A DNA stretch of 57,317 bases, from positions 1 through 57,317 of the forward strand of contig DDPR01000010.1 in assembly GCA_002342295.1 (NCBI GenBank), read 5' to 3'. Positions 1-6,988 of this stretch are shown one piece after another. Position 1 is the stretch's first letter; every line of letters begins with the position of its first letter. This DNA comes from Burkholderiales bacterium UBA2463 (GTDB lineage: Bacteria > Pseudomonadota > Gammaproteobacteria > Burkholderiales > Burkholderiaceae_A). The position numbers and the translations under genes were made by a program. The notes under the pieces are model-generated. The model searched no databases. It had not been told where the DNA came from and worked only from the letters and a program-made list of their open reading frames with translations.

Positions 1-104
1 GTCAAGCACTTTTTTACAGCGGATTCGGGGTGCCCCTCTTTGTCGGCGGAATGATGGTGAGCGCCTGGGCGCTGCGACTAAGCGCTGTTTCAACTCCAAC
101 GTAA
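1..104 (+). CDS. bchG: Bacteriochlorophyll synthase BchG, C-terminal end (partial)
   Basis: Reading the frame that starts at base 3 gives 33 residues ending at the TAA at 102-104. The tail contains FYSGFG, PLFVGGMMVSAWALR and then STPT. This resembles the last transmembrane helix and C-terminus of the UbiA-family bacteriochlorophyll a synthase, which attaches geranylgeranyl or phytyl diphosphate to bacteriochlorophyllide in the membrane. The gene continues off the left edge. It ends 13 bases before bchP, in the usual bchG-bchP neighbourhood, although in Rhodobacter a pucC-like gene separates the two. The identification rests on a short tail plus context. Confidence 0.75.
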   Translation, partial: QALFYSGFGVPLFVGGMMVSAWALRLSAVSTPT

Positions 105-117
105 CAGGGAGCGACTC

Positions 118-1311
118 GTGAGCAACTCATACGATGCAGTGGTCATAGGAGGCGGCCCCTCTGGAGCCACTGCAGCCAATGATCTGGCGCTTGAGGGATG
201 GAAGGTTCTCCTGCTCGACCGAGCGGGGCGCATCAAGCCCTGTGGCGGCGCCATCCCACCGCGTCTTATTGCAGACTTTGACATCCCCGATCACTTGCTT
301 GTCGCCAAAGTTCGGTGTGCACGCATGATCTCGCCCAGCGATCAGCGCGTCGACATTCCGATTGAGAACGGGTTTGTTGGCATGGTGAACCGAGAGTCAT
401 TTGATGAATGGCTCCGAACCCGCGCTCAGCAGAGCGGCGCGCATCGAATGGCCGGGATCTGTGAGCAGGTCGATGCAATGGACCACGAGGGTTTCTCTAG
501 CGTCCACATCGCCACAGATACCGCCGGGTCTTTGACGGTCCGAGCCAGACTGGTCATCGGTGCGGATGGAGCGCGCTCGCGCGTGGCCAGCCAGCGCGTA
601 CCCGGCGCCCAAAAGGGAAAAACGGTCTTTGCCTACCATGAGATTCTTCGAGCGCCGCGACAAGAAGAATGGGGCGAGCGTGGTTACGACGCAGAGCGAT
701 GCGATGTTTACTACCGAGGAGAGTTCTCGCCAGACTTCTACGGATGGATGTTCCCCCACGGCGATTGTCTGAGCGTTGGTACTGGCAGCATGGACAAGGG
801 CTTTTCACTGCGCTCGGCCACCTCTCGACTTCGTGGTGCAGCCGGTCTTGTCGGTCTCGAGGTTCTGCGCAGAGAGGGTGCGCCCATCCCCCTCAAGCCC
901 TTGCGCCGCTGGGACGATGGCAAGAATGTGGTGCTGGCCGGTGATGCCGCCGGGGTGGTGGCCCCTGCCTCAGGTGAGGGGATCTACTACGCCATGCTTG
1001 GGGGCCGATTGGCTGCAGAGGCCGGCAGCGCGTTCCTGAAAACGGGTCAGGCGCGATGCCTCTCTTGGGCGAGGCAAGTCTTTATGAAAGAGCATGGGCG
1101 CGTCTTTTTTGTCTTGGGTCTGCTCCAGCACTTTTGGTATGGCACCGAGAAGCGCCGAGAGCAGTTCGTTAAGATCTGTCGTGACAAAGACGTTCAGCAG
1201 ATCACCTTTGACGCCTACATGAACAAGCGCCTTGTTCGTAAAAAGCCAATGGCCCACCTTCGCATTCTTGCAAAAGACGTTGCACATCTGCTTGGGCTTG
1301 CCCGCGTCTAG
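118..1311 (+). CDS. bchP: Geranylgeranyl reductase BchP
   Basis: This 397-residue FAD-dependent reductase saturates the geranylgeranyl tail of bacteriochlorophyll (or geranylgeranyl diphosphate) to phytyl. The N-terminus has the dinucleotide-binding motif GGGPSGATAA near residues 11-20, followed by PCGGAIPPR, typical of the BchP/ChlP family. A second FAD motif, VVLAGDAAGVVAPASGEGI, lies near residue 270. The start is a GTG preceded by AGGGA at about 107-111. The gene follows bchG by 13 bases, and its stop codon directly abuts the ATG of tspO, so bchG-bchP-tspO look cotranscribed. Length and motifs match the family well. Confidence 0.95.
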   Translation: MSNSYDAVVIGGGPSGATAANDLALEGWKVLLLDRAGRIKPCGGAIPPRLIADFDIPDHLLVAKVRCARMISPSDQRVDIPIENGFVGMVNRESFDEWLRTRAQQSGAHRMAGICEQVDAMDHEGFSSVHIATDTAGSLTVRARLVIGADGARSRVASQRVPGAQKGKTVFAYHEILRAPRQEEWGERGYDAERCDVYYRGEFSPDFYGWMFPHGDCLSVGTGSMDKGFSLRSATSRLRGAAGLVGLEVLRREGAPIPLKPLRRWDDGKNVVLAGDAAGVVAPASGEGIYYAMLGGRLAAEAGSAFLKTGQARCLSWARQVFMKEHGRVFFVLGLLQHFWYGTEKRREQFVKICRDKDVQQITFDAYMNKRLVRKKPMAHLRILAKDVAHLLGLARV

Positions 1312-1815
1312 ATGTTAGCCCCGCGCCTTCGCGAGCCCATCGTTGCAGGGGCAATCACCCTGGGCGTGGCGAGCCTGGGGGGCGCCTTCACGCAGTTGGA
1401 CGCCTGGTACTACGGGCTCCTAAAGCCTTGGTATCAGCCCCCGGACTGGGTCTTCGCCCCAGCCTGGACCATCCTCTTTGTCATGATCGCTTGGTCGGCG
1501 GTCCTTGGCTGGCGGGCAGGCCATCACGCTCTCAGCATCGGCCTCACCCGCCGACAGAAACGCCTGCTTCTGCTGCTGGCCGTGAATGCCACCCTGAATG
1601 TCGGGTGGAGTTTTCTTTTCTTCGCCTCCAAGAGACCCGACCTCGCCTTCATCGAAATCTTCCTGCTCTGGGCCTCGATCGCAGCGCTCATCCTCCACCT
1701 CGGACGCTACTGCCGTCCGGCTGCCCTGATGCTTCTGCCCTATCTGGCCTGGGTCACGTTCGCGGGCGCTCTTAATCTCGCCACGCTCAGGCTCAACCCA
1801 GGCCTCCTGACTTAG
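1312..1815 (+). CDS. tspO: TspO/MBR family tryptophan-rich sensory protein
   Basis: The 167-residue product is a five-helix membrane protein with the Trp/Pro-rich pattern of the TspO (peripheral benzodiazepine receptor) family. It includes WYYGLLKPWYQPPDW and FAPAWT near residues 30-50 and NVGWSFLFF near residue 100. TspO binds porphyrins, and in Rhodobacter it down-regulates photosynthesis genes in response to oxygen, probably by affecting tetrapyrrole intermediates. Its ATG begins immediately after the bchP stop with no gap, so it is probably translationally coupled to bchP. It converges with pufC, leaving only three bases between the stop codons. Confidence 0.93.
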   Translation: MLAPRLREPIVAGAITLGVASLGGAFTQLDAWYYGLLKPWYQPPDWVFAPAWTILFVMIAWSAVLGWRAGHHALSIGLTRRQKRLLLLLAVNATLNVGWSFLFFASKRPDLAFIEIFLLWASIAALILHLGRYCRPAALMLLPYLAWVTFAGALNLATLRLNPGLLT

Positions 1816-1818
1816 TCC

Positions 1819-2859
1819 TTACTGTTTCTTGAGGGCGGCCTGCAGCGTCTTCGGACCCGCGAGTTCGGGGTGGCTTGAGAGCATGCTCACTCCATACAAG
1901 GGCTTGTTCACGCCCTGATGGCAGGTCGCGCAGTTCACTTTCGCGATGTCTCCTGTTGGCCCGAGGTGGTCAGCTGGCTGAATGGAGGTGAGCGGAACAA
2001 TGTACTCATTGTTGAGCTCTCTGACCATTCGAATGCCGTGCCAGGCCGTCACCCGTTGCGGTGGGCTCTGCTCCCAGTCCGCCATCGCCCGCGTGTTGTG
2101 ACAGTAGGTGCAGTTCACTCCCAGCGAGTTCGACATATGCATCATGAGGCCGTGCGTCCACTCGGCCTGCTTGATGGACTGACGATTCCCCGTGGGGAGC
2201 GCGGTTGTGCCGGCCACGCGAATCTCCTTGCTCTCGAGCAAGAAGGGGGTGAATGGGTCATACGGCAGCGAACTGTTCCCCACAGACTCCTTGCCCGCTT
2301 TGTTCTGACCCGCGTCGTTACCCAGTAGGCGGCCAGCCATTTTCGCGTCAGGCTCCGTGAACCAGCGCTTCTCGGGGAGATTGTTTCCGCGGTGACAGGT
2401 ATAGCAGGTGACACCGGTGGCTCCCACGTGTGTGGTCCACTTGCTGTTGACGTTTTGCGTCATCTGCACCATCTTCCGAGCAACAACCTTGGTGTAGAGC
2501 GAGTCGTCCGCGAAGTTCTGTACGTTGTGGCAAAAGGCGCAGCCCTGCTGGGGTGCGACCCAGAGTGTCATCGCCACCATGAGGCGGTTGAACTCATTCA
2601 CCGAGAGGCCCCCAAGGACCTGCACATTCTTGTACACCGCCGAGGCTGCCGGTCCGCCCGGTGCTGGGGGATCGAGTGCGGCAGGAACCTGGTTCTTGGC
2701 TGCAAGCGACGCCTCAATACGAGGGTTATTGACCTGCTGCATACCGGTGCCGCGGAATCCGTTTTGCTCAACCTCCATGGGAGGGCGCTCACAGCCCGCA
2801 AGGGTCAATGCCAGCGCCGCGACCGAGAAGAGAATCGTGAGGGGTCGTGTTGATTTCAT
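1819..2859 (-). CDS. pufC: Photosynthetic reaction centre tetraheme cytochrome c subunit
   Basis: The 346-residue product donates electrons to the oxidised special pair from the periplasmic side. Four heme-binding motifs are visible: CAFCH, CYTCH, CTYCH and CATCH. The N-terminus is a lipoprotein signal ending in the lipobox LAGC, so the mature protein is probably lipid-anchored on Cys. The start at 2859 is chosen because it has AGGAGG about ten bases upstream and gives the correct signal peptide; the open frame extends further upstream into pufM without support. It is the last gene of the puf operon, 13 bases after pufM. Confidence 0.97.
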   Translation of the reverse strand: MKSTRPLTILFSVAALALTLAGCERPPMEVEQNGFRGTGMQQVNNPRIEASLAAKNQVPAALDPPAPGGPAASAVYKNVQVLGGLSVNEFNRLMVAMTLWVAPQQGCAFCHNVQNFADDSLYTKVVARKMVQMTQNVNSKWTTHVGATGVTCYTCHRGNNLPEKRWFTEPDAKMAGRLLGNDAGQNKAGKESVGNSSLPYDPFTPFLLESKEIRVAGTTALPTGNRQSIKQAEWTHGLMMHMSNSLGVNCTYCHNTRAMADWEQSPPQRVTAWHGIRMVRELNNEYIVPLTSIQPADHLGPTGDIAKVNCATCHQGVNKPLYGVSMLSSHPELAGPKTLQAALKKQ

Positions 2860-2872
2860 GTTGTCTGTCCTC

Positions 2873-3895
2873 CTAGCGGGCCTGAGGGATGGCGCCAGCG
2901 GCCTCAATGCCGGTGGTGACGGGCGAAACCGGCAGAGCGGGATCGACCACGGGACCCCAGATCGCGGGGTAGGCCGGTGCCACGCCATGCTTGACTGCCC
3001 AGAGGTACCAGTTGTCGACAACCGTTCCGGTGAGCAGGATGCCGATACCACCCGTGATGCAGGTGAGCACCGCAAACCACCAGGCCCAGCGGTGAATCGA
3101 CTCCATCGTGGCGTTAAAACCCATGGTCCATCGCCAGAACAAGGCGGCCCGCTCCGAGGCTGTTCCTCGATCGACGATCTGCTCGATCTCTCGCTCACCG
3201 CCATAACGGCTCACCGCCAGAATCGTGGCGCCGTGCATGGCAAACAGCAGAGTCGAGCCATAGAGGAAGACGATGGACAGCATGTGGAACGGGTTGTAGA
3301 AAAGGTTGCCGTAGCGCAAGGAAAAGGCGGTGGTCCAGTCCAGGTGGGGAAAGATGCCCCAGGGAACGGCCTCTCCCCAGCTCCCCATGAGAATGGGACG
3401 AAAGAATCCCAACACCAGGTAGAGCCAGATGGCCGCAGCAAAGGCCCAGGCCACATGCGTGCCCATCTTTAGCGCGACGGCCCGACGATAGGTGCGGGCC
3501 CACCACAGCAGGATGGAAATGGTGATGAAGAAGCCAGAGAAGAGCCACCACCCGCCCTCGTTCAGGGGCGGTATGCGCAGCCCATACTGAGGCGGAGGGG
3601 GATCGACCGATAACCAAAAGAGCTGGCGCACAAACTCAATGGGGCTGTAATTCACCTGAACGAGGTAATTAAAGCCAATGGCCGTAAACCCAATCACGAA
3701 AAACACCAGTGAGAGCACACCGAGCGTTCCAAGGTAGATCGGCCCAAGCTGGGCGTTGCCAAGCCGCCCGAAAAAGTGAATGTGCCATGGACCTCCGACG
3801 CGCTCGGCCGTGTCTCGGGGACGGTCAAGGGGAACACCCAGATAGGAGGGGCCCTCCACCTGGACCTGCGTGAAAAGATTCTGATATTCGGGCAT
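2873..3895 (-). CDS. pufM: Photosynthetic reaction centre M subunit
   Basis: The 340-residue integral membrane protein forms, with PufL, the heterodimer that carries the special pair, bacteriopheophytins and quinones. It begins with the conserved MPEYQNLFTQVQV. It contains HLDWTTAFSLRYGN, FYNPFHMLSI and MHGAT, where the histidines are the expected ligands to bacteriochlorophyll and the non-heme iron. Five hydrophobic helices are apparent. The start has a GGAG-type site in the short gap after pufL. It lies between pufL and pufC in normal puf order, and its length is normal for species with a bound cytochrome. Confidence 0.98.
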   Translation of the reverse strand: MPEYQNLFTQVQVEGPSYLGVPLDRPRDTAERVGGPWHIHFFGRLGNAQLGPIYLGTLGVLSLVFFVIGFTAIGFNYLVQVNYSPIEFVRQLFWLSVDPPPPQYGLRIPPLNEGGWWLFSGFFITISILLWWARTYRRAVALKMGTHVAWAFAAAIWLYLVLGFFRPILMGSWGEAVPWGIFPHLDWTTAFSLRYGNLFYNPFHMLSIVFLYGSTLLFAMHGATILAVSRYGGEREIEQIVDRGTASERAALFWRWTMGFNATMESIHRWAWWFAVLTCITGGIGILLTGTVVDNWYLWAVKHGVAPAYPAIWGPVVDPALPVSPVTTGIEAAGAIPQAR

Positions 3896-3920
3896 GTATC
3901 GTCTCCTCTGCTATAACCGA

Positions 3921-4745
3921 CTAAGACCAGATGGGGAGGCGCAGCCACCAGCCCCACCACTCTGGCCAACCACGCGTCCAGAACGGGCCGCTGATGACGA
4001 TGCACACCGCGCTAAAAAATCCAGCAGCAAGCGCTAGATAGAGCCCGAGGCGATGGATACCCAAGGTGCCAATGGAGTAGCCGATGGTGTCGCGGAAAAA
4101 GGTGTCCTCATGTTCAGGCGTTTTCACCGTCTCACCGGCTCCGGGGTTCGTCGCAGAGAGAATGAGGGAACCGTGCAGCGCCAGCGCAAATGTGGTCGTG
4201 AAGAAGAGGCTGACCGCAATCATGTGCGCGGGGTTGTAGTGAAAGTGGAGATACTGATAGCCCACGTTCGATACCCAGTCGAGGTGACTGAGGATGCCGT
4301 AGGGAAAGCCATGGCCCCAGGCCCCCAAGAGCAGGGGCCGAATCACGACCAGTGTGAAGTAGGCAAAAATCGCAACACTGAAGGCAACGGGCACGTGATA
4401 GCCCATTCCAAGTTTTCGACAGATCTCTACCTCTCGCAGCGCCCAAGAGACAAAGGCGCCGAGCGCGCAGATGGTGATGATTTGCCAGAGTCCGCCCTTA
4501 AGGAGCGGTGCCAAGCCCAGGCCATACTTCAGGTCAGGCGGTGCAATGTTGATCTGCCAAGGATTCCAGGTTCCCCCCTGAGAGGCTCCCCAGAAAATGA
4601 GTGCCGTTCCGAGGAAGGCGAAAAAAATCGTCAAGACTCCGAAGAACCCGACATAGAAGGGCCCCACCCAGAAGTCAAACAAATCTCCGCCGAGCAGCGT
4701 GCCGCCGCGGACTCGATACTTCCTCTCAAAACTCAGCATGGCCAT
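3921..4745 (-). CDS. pufL: Photosynthetic reaction centre L subunit
   Basis: The 274-residue product is the L subunit of the type II reaction centre. The family signatures LSFERKYRVRGGT, DFWVGPFYVGFFG, WALREVEICRKLG, HLDWVSN, HYNPAHMI and HEDTFFRD are all present. The start at 4745 is chosen because AGGAG lies nine bases upstream and the sequence then reads MAMLSFERKYR as in other PufL; a longer frame upstream runs into the intercistronic hairpin. The gap to pufA is 73 bases and contains a strong stem-loop. Confidence 0.98.
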   Translation of the reverse strand: MAMLSFERKYRVRGGTLLGGDLFDFWVGPFYVGFFGVLTIFFAFLGTALIFWGASQGGTWNPWQINIAPPDLKYGLGLAPLLKGGLWQIITICALGAFVSWALREVEICRKLGMGYHVPVAFSVAIFAYFTLVVIRPLLLGAWGHGFPYGILSHLDWVSNVGYQYLHFHYNPAHMIAVSLFFTTTFALALHGSLILSATNPGAGETVKTPEHEDTFFRDTIGYSIGTLGIHRLGLYLALAAGFFSAVCIVISGPFWTRGWPEWWGWWLRLPIWS

Positions 4746-4769
4746 GTCGATGTTCTCCTCAGATCGGGT

Positions 4770-4805
4770 GCGAGTATCGGTGGGCACAGGCCCATCGATA
4801 CTCGC
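4770..4805 (-). promoter_or_regulatory. Intercistronic stem-loop between pufA and pufL
   Basis: Bases 4770-4779 (GCGAGTATCG) are exactly complementary to 4796-4805 (CGATACTCGC). The inner arms 4780-4785 and 4790-4795 extend this to a 16-pair stem with one G-T pair and a four-base loop. There is no U tract, so it is unlikely to be a simple terminator. In Rhodobacter, hairpins at this place protect the upstream LH1 mRNA from 3' exonucleases and raise the LH1 to reaction-centre ratio. The same role is inferred here from position and structure. Confidence 0.85.
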
Positions 4806-4818
4806 TGTCCAACGCTAT

Positions 4819-5004
4819 TTACTTCTTGGGCATGGACGAGTTCTGAGTTGCAGCCTTGAATTCGGCTTGGCTCATGCCGTCTAGCCAGTTGAAACGAACG
4901 GTGCTCAGCAGAATGAGGTGAATCATTGCTGCCAGTCCGAACAGAAAGACGCCTTGCACCACCATGGCACGCAGCGGGTCGTAGAGTTTCCAAATACGCC
5001 ACAT
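4819..5004 (-). CDS. pufA: Light-harvesting 1 alpha polypeptide
   Basis: The 61-residue product is the LH1 alpha chain. It has the classic MWRIWKLYDPLRAM start, one transmembrane helix, the bacteriochlorophyll-ligand His in the segment MIHLILLST, and the following RFNWL motif. The hydrophilic C-terminal tail after FNWLDG is moderately long. The start has AGGAG eight bases upstream. The gene lies 14 bases after an unrecognised small membrane-protein gene rather than directly after pufB, which is unusual. Confidence 0.96.
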   Translation of the reverse strand: MWRIWKLYDPLRAMVVQGVFLFGLAAMIHLILLSTVRFNWLDGMSQAEFKAATQNSSMPKK

Positions 5005-5019
5005 ATGCTCGACTCCTAT

Positions 5020-5244
5020 CTAGGTGAGGTACGACATCAGGGAATAAACAGCTGCCCTGACACCGCCGGTGAGGGTTCTACTGCTCTCTGCCCCGGGAAA
5101 CCAGGAACGCCAATCCAGCATAAGAACCTGCGCCGTGAAGGCGATGGCCCAGAAGGCCAAAAATAGCGCAGCAAACAATGCAACGAAGGCCAGCCCTCGG
5201 TCCCGCTGGGATGGCCTCTGACTCAGATGCGTGATGTGTTCCAT
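5020..5244 (-). CDS. Unrecognised 74-residue single-helix membrane protein inserted between pufB and pufA
   Basis: The gene encodes 74 residues: a polar N-terminus rich in Arg, Gln and His (about residues 1-17), one strong hydrophobic helix (about 18-43, with FVALFAALFLAFWAIAF), then WRSWFPGAESS and a polar tail. It lacks the FHxxY..H pattern of LH1 beta and the IWxxxDP start of LH1 alpha, and has no His inside the membrane helix, so it is unlikely to bind bacteriochlorophyll in the LH1 manner. It has GGGAG seven bases before the ATG and sits 25 bases after pufB and 15 before pufA, so it is surely in the operon. Size and topology recall PufQ or PufX, but I cannot claim homology. Confidence 0.85.
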   Translation of the reverse strand: MEHITHLSQRPSQRDRGLAFVALFAALFLAFWAIAFTAQVLMLDWRSWFPGAESSRTLTGGVRAAVYSLMSYLT

Positions 5245-5269
5245 CGAAGTACTCCCAGTTATTCAGAGA

Positions 5270-5419
5270 TCAGTAGAACCAAGGACGCCACGCCCAGACG
5301 AGGATGTGGGCCAGAACGGCGACTGCCGTAAAGCCAACTAAGCCCTGCATGTAATACGTGTGAAACTCTTGGGCTTCCTCATCCGTCAGGCCTGAGATGC
5401 TGCTGTGGTGATCACTCAT
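5270..5419 (-). CDS. pufB: Light-harvesting 1 beta polypeptide
   Basis: A 49-residue frame reads from the ATG at 5419 to the TGA at 5270-5272. The product has SGLTDEEAQEFHTYYMQG in the N-terminal half, then a transmembrane helix with the bacteriochlorophyll-ligating His in VLAHILVWAWRPWFY. This is the diagnostic LH1 beta pattern. AGGAGA stands seven bases upstream. The first LH1 gene of the puf operon is thus present, although short. It lies 105 bases downstream of bchZ. Confidence 0.96.
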   Translation of the reverse strand: MSDHHSSISGLTDEEAQEFHTYYMQGLVGFTAVAVLAHILVWAWRPWFY

Positions 5420-5456
5420 TAGAGGTTCTCCTTTGAGTTGGCCAGAACGGCCAAGT

Positions 5457-5475
5457 CCACGCTGGGCCCGCGTGG
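5457..5475 (-). promoter_or_regulatory. Small hairpin in the bchZ-pufB gap
   Basis: In the 105-base gap between bchZ and pufB, bases 5457-5462 (CCACGC) pair with 5470-5475 (GCGTGG) around a seven-base loop containing GGGCCC. It could be an RNA processing or attenuation element before puf. There is no T tract, so it is not a normal intrinsic terminator. No PpsR-type TGT-N12-ACA site is seen in this gap. The functional reading is weak. Confidence 0.35.
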
Positions 5476-5524
5476 AATGGGCAGCCGCAACACCGCGTTA
5501 CGACATTCGAGAGGGAGTGACGAC

Positions 5525-6988
5525 TCATGCCGTGACCCCCGAATAGAGCGCTTCGTAAGAAGCCTGAAGAAGTGCTGCGTCGATCTGATCGTGGCCTTCC
5601 TCGCGCGCCATCCGTTCGGCGCGGTCTCGCAGGCGTTTAGCGACCGAGATTTGAAGGAGTACGGGCTGCGCTGCAATGAGTTCTGAAAGCAGGTCCTGAG
5701 CATCTTGGGTCCAGGGCAACGCGCGCGAGTCGACCACAGCAGCACCTGTGGGCGTCGCCGCCACCTTGTCGAGGTCGCTGCCCAGGGGAAGGATGTGAAA
5801 GAGTGCATCGAAGAGTCCGTTACAGACCTCTTGAAGCAGGTAGACCGCACCGGAGTAACCCATAAAGGGCGTGCCGGTGTGCCGCCGAATAATCGCCCCA
5901 GGAAAGGAGGCGGGCACGAAACTCGCCTTCGAACCAATCTCCGCCAGATACATACGCTCGTTGTAGGAGCCAAACAGGAGGAGGGGCGTTTTCTTATGGC
6001 AAGCCTCTCTTACCGCCTCGTTTGCCGTCTTCTCCCCGGGCTTTCGGGCGATGGCAAATTGGCAAGGCAACCCGAGCTCATCCTCGAGGTAGTGACGTAA
6101 CCCGCGCGAGTAAGTCTCGCTGGCCACAACCGCAAAACTCGCCGTCCCAAAGAAGTCCTGCGTGACCGAGCGCCAGAGATCCCAGATGGGCTTGATGGTG
6201 GTGTGCTTCTCCTGCTCAATGAAGGGCTCCGGATCTAGTCCCAGAAGCTCGCCCAGCGTGCGCAAAAAAGCGGTGGTGCTGTGAAGGCCAATGGGCGCTT
6301 GCAGATAGGGGCGATCAAGTGCCTCACACAGCATGCGACCGAACTCGCGGTAGAGACAGACATTCACCTCGGCCTCTGCAAGTCTATGCACGTCCATGAG
6401 GTGACTGCCCAGCGGAAAGGTCATGTGCACCTCGGCACCAATACCCTCGATAAGACGGCGAATCTCAGCAAGGTCGCTGGGCATATTGAAGGTGCCATAC
6501 GCCGGACCAATGATGTTCACCTTAGGGCGCGCGCCAGATTCGCGCGGCGCAAGTGCAGGCGTCTTCCTCGGTCCGTGCTCACTCCAGAGCCACAACATGG
6601 CCCGGTTCGCGGCCTGCCATTGATCCTCATCAATGGTCCGCGGCAGAAAACGGGCGATGGTAGTGCCCTCAGGCGTGACGCCGCCGCCGATCATCTCTGC
6701 GATCGATCCCGTCACGACGACTGCAGGAAGATCTGGGTCGAGGACGGCATGAGCGCGCTTCATGGCACCCTCAGTTCCCTCCCGTCCGAGTTGCTCCTCC
6801 GCCAGTCCTGTCACCACGATCGGTAGCTCGTGAGGCGGCAGTGCATCGGTGTAATGGAGGACCGAGGTGACCGGAAGATTCTCGCAGCCCACGGGGCCAT
6901 CAATAACCACCTGCAGACCTTTGATGGCGGTAAAGACATAGACCGCACCCCAGTAGCCGCCAGCCCGATCATGATCGACGACGAACAT
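5525..6988 (-). CDS. bchZ: Chlorophyllide a reductase subunit Z
   Basis: The 487-residue product is the BchZ component of the nitrogenase-like chlorophyllide a oxidoreductase (BchXYZ), which reduces ring B to make the bacteriochlorin. It starts with MFVVDHDRAGGYWGAVYVF and contains the Cys segment DGPVGCENLPVTS, which helps ligate the shared [4Fe-4S] cluster with BchY. The C-terminus has the small domain with the RDRAERMAREEG region typical of BchZ. Its ATG overlaps the bchY stop (ATGA). It is the last bch gene before puf. Confidence 0.96.
   Translation of the reverse strand: MFVVDHDRAGGYWGAVYVFTAIKGLQVVIDGPVGCENLPVTSVLHYTDALPPHELPIVVTGLAEEQLGREGTEGAMKRAHAVLDPDLPAVVVTGSIAEMIGGGVTPEGTTIARFLPRTIDEDQWQAANRAMLWLWSEHGPRKTPALAPRESGARPKVNIIGPAYGTFNMPSDLAEIRRLIEGIGAEVHMTFPLGSHLMDVHRLAEAEVNVCLYREFGRMLCEALDRPYLQAPIGLHSTTAFLRTLGELLGLDPEPFIEQEKHTTIKPIWDLWRSVTQDFFGTASFAVVASETYSRGLRHYLEDELGLPCQFAIARKPGEKTANEAVREACHKKTPLLLFGSYNERMYLAEIGSKASFVPASFPGAIIRRHTGTPFMGYSGAVYLLQEVCNGLFDALFHILPLGSDLDKVAATPTGAAVVDSRALPWTQDAQDLLSELIAAQPVLLQISVAKRLRDRAERMAREEGHDQIDAALLQASYEALYSGVTA

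Noticed and set aside
2525..3472. Long plus-strand open frame opposite pufC and pufM
   Set aside because: It is antisense to two well-supported puf genes, has low-complexity Arg/Gly/His composition and no start signal.
4053..4859. Long plus-strand open frame opposite pufL and pufA
   Set aside because: Shadow of the third-position GC bias of pufL; it crosses the intercistronic hairpin and has no family pattern.
5412..5528. A 38-codon frame whose ATG overlaps the bchZ stop, in the bchZ-pufB gap
   Set aside because: It has no clear ribosome site, odd Cys/Trp/Pro composition and ends inside pufB; PufQ-like features are absent.
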